From Skeletonema tropicum (Eukaryota; Bacillariophyta; Thalassiosirophyceae; Thalassiosirales; Thalassiosiraceae), in NCBI GenBank assembly GCA_037178625.1, contig CM074130.1, positions 1,054,001-1,118,000 on the forward strand: a stretch of 64,000 nucleotides of DNA, in the 5' to 3' direction. The notes beneath the pieces were generated by a model, which was not told where the DNA came from, did no database searches, and saw nothing but the letters and a program-made list of their open reading frames with translations. The position numbers and the translations under genes were made by a program. Below are positions 56,901-64,000 of the stretch, piece after piece (within the stretch, counting starts at the first letter, position 1; each line of letters begins with the position of its first letter).

Positions 56901-59900
56901 TTCGTCTCTTGGGAGTGTCTTAATCTTACCTTCTTGATTCATGCAGCGCTTGACGTCTTTAACTGTCAAGTCTAATTTGAATGCAATATCGTCCAGATAA
57001 CTTTGAAACCTCTGCTTCTTGATTTGGTCCTTTGAACCGGCCAAAGGTGCGAGGAATTCTGCAATTCCTTTGAAGTTATTCGCCGCAATCATATTCTGCA
57101 AGTGCTCATCTACTTGGCCCTCTTTCTTTTCACGTAGCCGATTGAGGGTACTCAACCGTGCCGTCGCCTCCCCACTCACAAAGTCATCCAGCACTACTGC
57201 TTTTTGGAATAATTCAATCTGCTTGTCAATTTTGTCCCATTCTGAAGTTGCTTCAATTTCACTTTCCAGCCGCTGCGCCTCGCAATGCAACCAAATCGCG
57301 AACCTGTATCATAATTTCGCTGGAAACAGGAACCTTTCGCCCTACATGCGGGAGGCTATTACAAATTGCAATCAAGTTCAAAATACTAGCTTTCAACAAG
57401 AAATCTCCACCAAAATGACTCAATTCCGAGTCAACTAAATCCGACAAGAGTTTGCAAGCAGTGTCAATGCGGTCAATAATTCTCTCCGACTCATCCACAA
57501 TGGCTTCTATCGAATGGATTTTATTCAAAGCTGCCACATCTACAGAGATAAATTCAAGCTTTTGAGCAATTTCAAACAATGAGTCTACTTGGCGATGCTT
57601 TACGTTGTCAGTCCATTCGCCATTGAGATAACTGAATTCAGCACTCAGCTTCAATGTGTGGTCTTGAAGATACTTTACACACGTTGGTGCCAACAAAGAA
57701 ACATTACGTATAGCAAATGGTTTCTCAGCGTCTTCCATTTCTACATCTTCCATAACAGATGTCATTGCCTCTCGACAAGCTTGTATTATTTGATTCAACG
57801 CAGCTTTTGCACCTGGCCGTTTTGCCTTTGTTCCATTGATTTTTGCTGAACTCAGTCTTGGGAAGCCTGCTATCGCAAGCAGAACACGAACGAGTGATGC
57901 AATTGCTGTCATCATTCGTATTGGGAGTTGGTACAACATGTTCTTCCTTCTTCAAAATCGCATGGTAAGTATCAATTTCTTTCAGCTTCCGGAAGTAACA
58001 TCCCAAGTCTTGCAATCGACTCCGCTGAGTCTCCCTTGCCCAGACAATCTGCAGACTTCGACAACTCGATTGATTTGGCATCAATTCTTATTTGGATGGC
58101 CCGTTCGATCGCAATGCAACAATTTGTGACAAATGCTTCGCCCTCAGGTAGAAAGGCATCAAACCATTTCCACTCCTTAAAATTAGCAACATCTTTCCCA
58201 AGGTTTGCTCCGTGGCTCATGCCATGTTCCTGGGTAAAGTGAGACATGGTTTCCAATTCTCCTGATGTTGAAAGAAGGGATGACTTGATCTTGTTCACCA
58301 CAGCAAGAAATAGCGAATATAATTCGCTCCCGCAGTTACTCTGTAAACTCGAGAATCGGCAGCACGTATCTTGCATCCAACTGAGCTTTAGCTGAAGTGC
58401 ACCTCTGGGATCAAAGTCAGTTTCTTTCATAATATCTTCGCAAGATGATTTGAAAAGACTCAATACATCGTGCTCTATACTTTTGAGAGAAGAATTGATA
58501 ATTTCGTCCAGAGAGTTGACTCCGACACCATGCTTTTCAGTGACATATTTCAACATCTCGAGAAATCGAGTATAGGATACAACATCTCCAAGATCATCCT
58601 CGAAGTTGACGATATTTGATTCAGCCATATCCGAGGCCTTCTTTGCCCACGAAGTGAATACAGCCAAGGTGTCTTTCAAGACCTTCTCTCTCCTCCCAGA
58701 TGCATCTTCAAAGTCGGAGATATGCGCAGAAAAGTCACTCATAGTGTATAATATCAGATATCTATCAACAAAAAGAGCAAGCTCCTCCTCTCGTAACTCA
58801 TGGATAGATGATAGCTCGGTTTGAGAAATAGCATTCATAGTATCCTCGAAAAGTGTCACGATGCGTTTGCACAAATCGGTATAGTATCCAGAACACTCTT
58901 CGAATGTACGAGTCCAAACTTGCAACTTCTGAAATTGTCGGTCGTGTGACCTAAAGCTTTTCGCCCGTGTCATAACGTCTTCCTGCAAGGCTAAAAGATC
59001 ATCGACTTTAGTTTGGACCCACTGTTCCGAAGAAAAAGCAGAGTCGAATAGCTCTAATCGGTTGAGGGCGTCCTTCAGAACAACTGCATTCCCCTCCGTG
59101 AAATCACACGACGAATTTGTCATTCGCTCATATTCCGATTCAATACTTCTCTTCAATGCGACCTGATAATCGTAGATGATCGCCTCACTTCTACGAGCGG
59201 CGTCACAAACAGAAGGAATACCAATGTATTCATTCAAATATGTAATGAAATGTCTTTTGGATATCCTTGATGGGAGTAATATCTCTCGGAGATGAATTTA
59301 TAATCACCTGAAGACGCTGTAATAGATTTTGCACTGCAACTTCAAGTTTCATCTTTGAAGATAAAGTCAAATTGCAAATACTGGCAGAGTCGAGGTCCTT
59401 GTGAGGTAGGAGTTTCTTCTGGATGGTAGAAGCCAACTCTTCGTAGTCAGTATCGAGTGGGTGCAAAATATTTGCAAATGGATAGTTCCTCTTTAATGAC
59501 TTGCTGACAAACGAAAGCACTTTTGACAACTCCTCGTCAGTTGATGCCTCGGCAATATGGACAATTTCACCTTGTAACCGTTGTTTGGACTCGACATCAC
59601 TCGAGCTCCTCGCCATCCCAATCTCATCCGTATGAGTAAAGAGGAACATGAAACTCCACTTCGATTCTGCAAAGTCCTGTACAAATCTTTTGGCAAACTT
59701 GATTATGGTTCTAAAGGCATTGCCTCGATCTTCTAGCAACGATGCACAATGTATCAAAATAACAAAGCGGAGACTCCTGCAACGTTTGGCAACCTGACTG
59801 AGGAGGGCAGATGTAGCAATATCCATCTCAACTCCCCGCGTGTCTTCCAATCCAGGTGGATCCAAATATACATAATCTTTGCCAGTGACATCATCCTTAC

Positions 59901-60615
59901 GTGTATATGCACTGAGCGATCGTGTCTGGGACACCTTGCCGTGCCCAATCTCAAACTCTTCAAGAGCATCTTGAGCACCATACACAGTCTTTGTTGCCGT
60001 TTCACCCGAAAAGGATGATGTATGGAACAAAGTATGGATGCGCTTTCCAGCGATTCCCTGAATGAGAGTGCTTTTGCCAACTCCTGTTTTACCTACAACC
60101 ATAATTACGTCCTTGTCACCTACAAGGTCTAAAGCATCGGCACTCTTTTCAATACTTGTTTGCAAAATCTTCATGTCAAAAGCTGTATCTAAGGAGATAT
60201 CTCCCATTTTCGCTAATCCATTATCCTCTTGATCATCATCTTCATCACTTGACGAGGATCCGAATGAATATTCATCAAAGTTGTGTTCAAATTCTTGTTG
60301 CGTTGCTGCTGCGGTAGCTGCTGCTTTTTTGGCAGAAAATTCATCGGCGGTGTTATTGATCACTGGCTTCGAGGAAGAAAATAAAGATTGACCACTCGTT
60401 TCCCCAGCGGCGGCAGCAGCATCCGGTTTTTCCGTGCTGGCAGCACCATCATCATCTACCTTGACCCAGTCCATAGAGGAGGGAGATGAGGGTGAGGAGG
60501 GTGAATTATTCACATCATCGCTACCAACCGATGAAGAATTGACTTCAGTTTCGATGCATGGCGATGGGTCTTCATCCATCGGACAAGCTCCGCTGCTGGG
60601 TTTGTCGGTCGACAT
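50907..60615 (-). CDS. Giant GTPase / zinc-ribbon / J-domain / SecA-type motor / double vWA protein (~3,180 aa)
   Basis: Exons 60615-52746, 52677-51216 and 51124-50907, with GT-AG introns of 68 and 91 bp; splicing keeps the frame. Order: acidic low-complexity N-terminus; GTPase (Walker A GKTGVGKST ~175-183, DPPGLEDTRG, FTHTDE); long coiled coils; Cx2C…Cx2C ribbon (CSACDSRLPKTEFSKNQW…CKSC, ~57,800-57,890) like Stc1; more coiled coil; J domain with HPD (~55,370-55,505); SecA-like motor with MQIRTGEGKS (~54,140), LLVDEVDVFF, IMGVSGTLA, AVFGRGTDF and, after intron 1, IQGRTARQGKRGSY; vWA1 with DVTGSM (~52,290); vWA2 with DESGSM (~51,590). The motor motifs follow the order of bacterial SecA and not of ordinary DEAD helicases. 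Exon 1 has four apparent one-base breaks (near 59,235, 57,975, 57,780 and 57,285); the remaining ~6 kb is open. It probably acts as a cytosolic ATP/GTP-driven protein-remodelling machine; the substrate is unknown. Confidence 0.85.
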
Positions 60616-60976
60616 GTTGGTTGCGTGGGGCGTTTACTACTCAACACTACAATGCAGTTATCGTTGGGTACCTCAATGAAAGCAAACTATGGACCACCTC
60701 TGAGACTTTGTAGTGAAGAAATAGTTGTGAAAAATTCACAGATCGAGAGCATTGCTACGAGAGATCTTCGGCCACAAAGCACGGCAAGAGCGGAAGAAGA
60801 AAGTTTGATGGCGCCAAATCTCAGTTTGGCGCCAAATATTATGCTTATTCCTTGCTTTGATAGATAGATTTGCTCTTAGTGATGCCTTTTTACAAGGTAC
60901 CTTTGGCTCAAGAAGAGAGAAATCGAACAATGGCATCAACCAGATTACTACTTGAACTTAGACTTAGGTGACCATC
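60616..60976. promoter_or_regulatory. Bidirectional promoter with E2F-like palindromes
   Basis: The 361-bp gap separates two divergently read genes. TTTGGCGCCAAA at 60825-60836 is a perfect palindrome matching the E2F/DP consensus. A second site, TGGCGCCAAA, lies at 60809-60818, 16 bases away. Both are centred in the gap. S-phase regulation of either or both genes is an inference. Confidence 0.55.
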
Positions 60977-61639
60977 ATGGAAATTGAAACAGACCAAGCC
61001 ACACCACCCGTCCCGGTTGAAGATGAGCAGGAATCATCTGGAGGAGAAGGAGAAGTTGCTGTTGACGTAGGGGAAGAAGAAGAATCACCAGCAGCCGCCA
61101 CCACAACATCGACATCGGAAGACGTCATGGTCACCCACTCGGAAGGAGAGACATTTACTATGCCCCAATCAGACGCAGCCCACACTACCAACACACGTGC
61201 AAACGAATTCTTAACGGCGATGTCCAACCTAGGCAGTGTCATTTCCACCAAGGCCAAAGAGGTAGATCAACAAACTGGTATTTCTACCAAAGTTGCAAAT
61301 GTAAATGAAAAATACCACGTTTCTGAAAAATGGTCAAATTTCACCACAGCTACGAAACAAAAGACTCAAGAGATTGATGCAAAATATCATGTTGCAGATA
61401 AATGGTCCAATCTTACGTCGAGTGTGGCCGCGAGAGTGGAGCAGATCAAGGAAGATAGGAGGAAACGGATTGAAGAGTCCGGAGGATCAAAGAACAATAA
61501 TCTGCTGGCAAGAGAGAATGTGATGAAGTCTTTGAATGGTGCGACTGCATGGGTTTCGCAACGGATTCAAGGTATCAAAGCATCTGGTAGTGTTGATGAG
61601 AATAATGGAAGTGGAACAGAGCTTCCGGAAAGCAAGTAA
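60977..61639 (+). CDS. Acidic, helical repeat protein (220 aa), weakly like plant BPA1-type C-termini
   Basis: Start chosen at ATG 60977 (MEIETDQATPPVP). The N-terminal ~75 residues are acidic and disordered. The C-terminal part has repeats of ~25 residues: ISTKAKEVDQQTGISTKVAN, VNEKYHVSEKWSNFTTATKQ and DAKYHVADKWSNLTSSVAA, a pattern of amphipathic helices. Similar EVDQ…VSEK repeats occur at the C-terminus of plant ACD11-binding proteins, but the RNA-recognition motif of those proteins is missing here. It has no membrane segment. Divergent from the giant SecA-like gene across a shared promoter. Confidence 0.75.
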   Translation: MEIETDQATPPVPVEDEQESSGGEGEVAVDVGEEEESPAAATTTSTSEDVMVTHSEGETFTMPQSDAAHTTNTRANEFLTAMSNLGSVISTKAKEVDQQTGISTKVANVNEKYHVSEKWSNFTTATKQKTQEIDAKYHVADKWSNLTSSVAARVEQIKEDRRKRIEESGGSKNNNLLARENVMKSLNGATAWVSQRIQGIKASGSVDENNGSGTELPESK

Positions 61640-62600
61640 GAAGACATTTGTGGGTGTGGAGTGTTGTGCGCAGACGTAAAAAACCTTGTTCCTGTCATGT
61701 ACATATTTGTAGCATTTTCTAGTTGGTCATCTTAAATTTGAGCCGAGAAAAGCGTATGGTAATCAATGTTTATCTTCGTTCTTTCACTCACATCTTACAG
61801 AATGAATCGAGTTTCCCGGATCGATCGCATCTACACCACAATATCTTTATAAGTTTGAGTACTTCTGTAGCTTACCGCCCCTGTTCTATTTGATATCTGT
61901 GTGCTGTTAACCACATCTCTATCTCTTCGACTTTTTTCCAATCATTTAGCAAAAATCAGTGGGATAGTAAGGTGAGGGTAAATTGATTCCTAGTAACGAC
62001 TTTTTTACAGAGAAGATGATGCGCCACATAAGGACAGCAATTCGCGTTTGATGCTTTAGTTTTGCTACAAGTTGTTCATACGCAAAGCTGTTCTCTTGCG
62101 AAATCAGATTAGAGTTAGTAGATCATAAATCATAGCAGATAAACGCGGGAGGAGGGAGCAGGGCAGGCGGGCGCACAATCAAGCACAACACAAGCAAGGA
62201 ACACATTGCACTAGTAGTTATACTTATGAACTGACCCGTTGAAAACTCAAAACACACACTTGCTGGCACTGGGAGGAGTTATTATTATTATTATTATTAT
62301 CAATCCTCTCAAGCTCAAGCAAAAGCACAAGCTCCAGTCATTTTCATTTGGATTTGGATCAGACACCCTGACACAATCTCCATTTTCCTCTGTGATACTA
62401 CACGGTCCTTGGCATACTTGTGAAGTACATATAGGAGGAAGTACGTTGGCGTTGAAACAGATTACTTCTGCCCATCCATCACTGCAAGAAGAACTCGACT
62501 GTCGACATTCAGACTTCTTTTTCTTATGCGAACAGAGAAATACTACACTCTCTTTCTTTCTTATGTATAAGTATACTTGAATTAGTGCCTCACATAAGAG
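61640..62600. other. Intergenic region, ATT microsatellite
   Basis: No convincing gene. An ATT-repeat tract lies at 62280-62301. The ORF spanning it (62239-62580) begins at a non-ATG codon and its product is low complexity. Confidence 0.5.
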
Positions 62601-62727
62601 GCCTTCTCTTCAAGCGGTATTCGGTACTGAGATTCGACTTTCACAATCACGCACGGTACTTCAGGAGATGCAGACGGTCATTGTGAAAGTCAAATCTTAG
62701 TACCGAATACCGTGTGGAAGAGAAGGC
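62601..62727. repeat. Inverted repeat, arms of ~47 bp
   Basis: The left arm GCCTTCTCTT…TTTCACAAT (62601-62647) and right arm ATTGTGAAAGTC…AGAAGGC (62680-62727) are complementary with about six mismatches around a 32-base loop. CGGTATTCGGTACT is conserved in both arms. No flanking target duplication could be fixed. Confidence 0.8.
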
Positions 62728-63132
62728 GGGCCATTGCGGCAAACAAGATCCGATCCTGATCCCACTTTAACTACCTTGGTTCAAAACCTGATGTTTTACG
62801 TGAACGTCTCTTGTCGCTTTCTTCGCCTAACTTCCAACAAAAAGAATCAGTCAGATGCTTTAGCGCACCTCTTGTCGCAATGAATTCTCATGAAGCGTAA
62901 AATCTCTGCGCAAACCAAGGTGCCACAACTTGCATGCAGAATCTTTCCGTGCCAACGCCACACGCTTGATACGGAATATTGTATGTAATAAGACAACAGA
63001 CAACAACAACAATTGCCACGGCCAACGCCAACCCAAACCTTCCCCCTCCACGACCGATAGAGCAACACGCACAATATCTTCAGCAGCAATAACAGCAAAC
63101 TAACAGCATTAGCAATTTAACAAAGAGCAGCC
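62728..63132. other. Probable promoter and 5' leader of the kinase gene
   Basis: No ORF of note on the plus strand. CAA-rich sequence lies just before the kinase ATG. Minus-strand ORFs here are low complexity. Confidence 0.4.
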
Positions 63133-64000
63133 ATGACCCAGGAGAGAAAACCTCGCCGCAGAACAATTGAAGAACTACACGATGTGTTGTCTACAACGCA
63201 TCACAAGCTCTCCACTATCGCAGAAGAGATGATTGACTTGAACGCAACGTCCGCTACGCATCGTGTGCTGACACCATTGGATCAACATGATTTTGATAGT
63301 GATGAAGAACCGAAGGAGTCGGCACCGGCACCGGTTGCAACCGAAGAAGCAGCAGCAACCGTTGAGCCAATTCAATCAGAACCAGACATTTCACTACGCA
63401 TCCACGAGAAGGTCGCCTCTATCGCCTCCAAAGCATATCGTAGGGCATCTGCCAAGAGTAGCGTTTTGAGTATGGACAAGGTAAGGGGTATTGACTTGGT
63501 CAAATTTGGTGACATTGAGGTAGGGCAGTTATTGGGCAAGGGAAGTTTTAGTAATGTGTATGAAATCACCAAGATAGGATCTAGTGACTCCAACGAGGCA
63601 AATGACCTTCAGGGCGTAACGTATACCAAAAAAGAAGATGAGGAGATGAACTCATTTCTTGGGTCAAACTATCAGCGGCAACAATCCAAAACGTTTCGTT
63701 ATGCAATCAAATATCTAAAGGATGATATTCTAAGTAACCCCAACTCATATGCAGTTGGGACAGTCGATTTGGTCATTGAGGGGATGTTCTTGGCGAGTTT
63801 GACACATCCTAATATTATCAAAGTGAGGGGATTACCGGAGGGGGGAGTTGAGAGTTTACTTCAGCCGAAAGCGAAGGGGTACTTTTTAGTATTGGATAGG
63901 TTGTTTGATACATTGGGCGAAAGGATTTACGAATTCTGGCAGGAAGAACACCGTGTAGATGAGGTGGCTTCGGGGTGGAAGTGGGTGTTTGTGTATCTTT
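63133..64000 (+). CDS. Serine/threonine protein kinase, partial (runs off the window)
   Basis: ATG 63133 opens a frame that stays open to the window end (289 codons). The N-terminal ~120 residues are a charged regulatory region with a short Ala/Glu/Pro-rich stretch. The kinase domain begins VGQLLGKGSFSNVYEI (glycine loop ~134-143), then a ~45-residue insertion, then FRYAIKYLKDD with the ATP-binding Lys near 190, VIEGMFLASLTHPNII with the helix-C Glu, and GYFLVLDRLFDTLGERIYEF at the hinge. The catalytic loop lies beyond the window. Substrate unknown; the sequence resembles diatom-specific Ser/Thr kinases with an N-terminal extension. Confidence 0.85.
   Translation, partial: MTQERKPRRRTIEELHDVLSTTHHKLSTIAEEMIDLNATSATHRVLTPLDQHDFDSDEEPKESAPAPVATEEAAATVEPIQSEPDISLRIHEKVASIASKAYRRASAKSSVLSMDKVRGIDLVKFGDIEVGQLLGKGSFSNVYEITKIGSSDSNEANDLQGVTYTKKEDEEMNSFLGSNYQRQQSKTFRYAIKYLKDDILSNPNSYAVGTVDLVIEGMFLASLTHPNIIKVRGLPEGGVESLLQPKAKGYFLVLDRLFDTLGERIYEFWQEEHRVDEVASGWKWVFVYL

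Noticed and set aside
62239..62580. 113-codon ORF spanning the ATT repeat
   Set aside because: Non-ATG start and a low-complexity poly-Ile product generated by the microsatellite.

Overview
The window looks like nuclear DNA of a diatom-type stramenopile. The support is short GT-AG introns (about 68-171 bp), a plant-style fused proline-synthesis gene, a diatom-type DUF6824-like domain, a Pro/Thr-rich secreted protein, a voltage-sensor/cyclase fusion, and intergenic space crowded with small transposable elements. No rRNA, tRNA, CRISPR array or bacterial operon was seen. Family names come from remembered motifs; no database was searched.

Layout. 1-3870 holds one small ORF and diverged repeats. 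3874-7836 holds a secreted Pro/Thr-rich protein gene and a bifunctional P5CS gene whose 3' ends converge. 8270-10860 is a tandemly duplicated small gene, one copy disrupted by a foldback element. 11365-11636 is a TA-flanked MITE. 13041-13811 is a BTB-SAP gene with an in-frame stop. 14383-20466 is one DUF6824-like gene carrying two insertions: an LTR-flanked element in intron 1 and a MITE in an exon. 20467-28450 is a repeat patchwork without a convincing intact gene. 28507-30708 holds an acyl-protein thioesterase gene and a MOSC (mARC-like) gene whose 3' ends converge. 31640-37080 is repeat-rich and holds a mobile-type ORF between hairpin-bearing direct repeats, a 5'-truncated LINE-like insertion with a 23-bp target duplication, and a large 11-bp-repeat hairpin. 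37438-38837 is a frame-broken conserved gene. 39037-46078 is a CHD-type chromatin remodeller with many frame breaks. 48078-50756 is an intact voltage-sensor/cyclase gene. 50907-60615 encodes a protein of about 3,180 residues joining a GTPase, a zinc ribbon, a J domain, a SecA-type motor and two vWA domains. It is divergently paired with an acidic helical protein gene across a promoter containing E2F-like palindromes. The window ends inside a protein kinase gene.

The strongest candidate for something undescribed is the GTPase/J/SecA/vWA protein. Next are the LTR-flanked element with a single ~970-residue ORF lacking any visible polymerase, and a MITE family whose terminal repeats can act as splice donor and acceptor. 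A recurring caution is that several conserved genes carry single-base frame breaks while others are fully open. Reads or transcripts are needed to tell pseudogenes from assembly indels.
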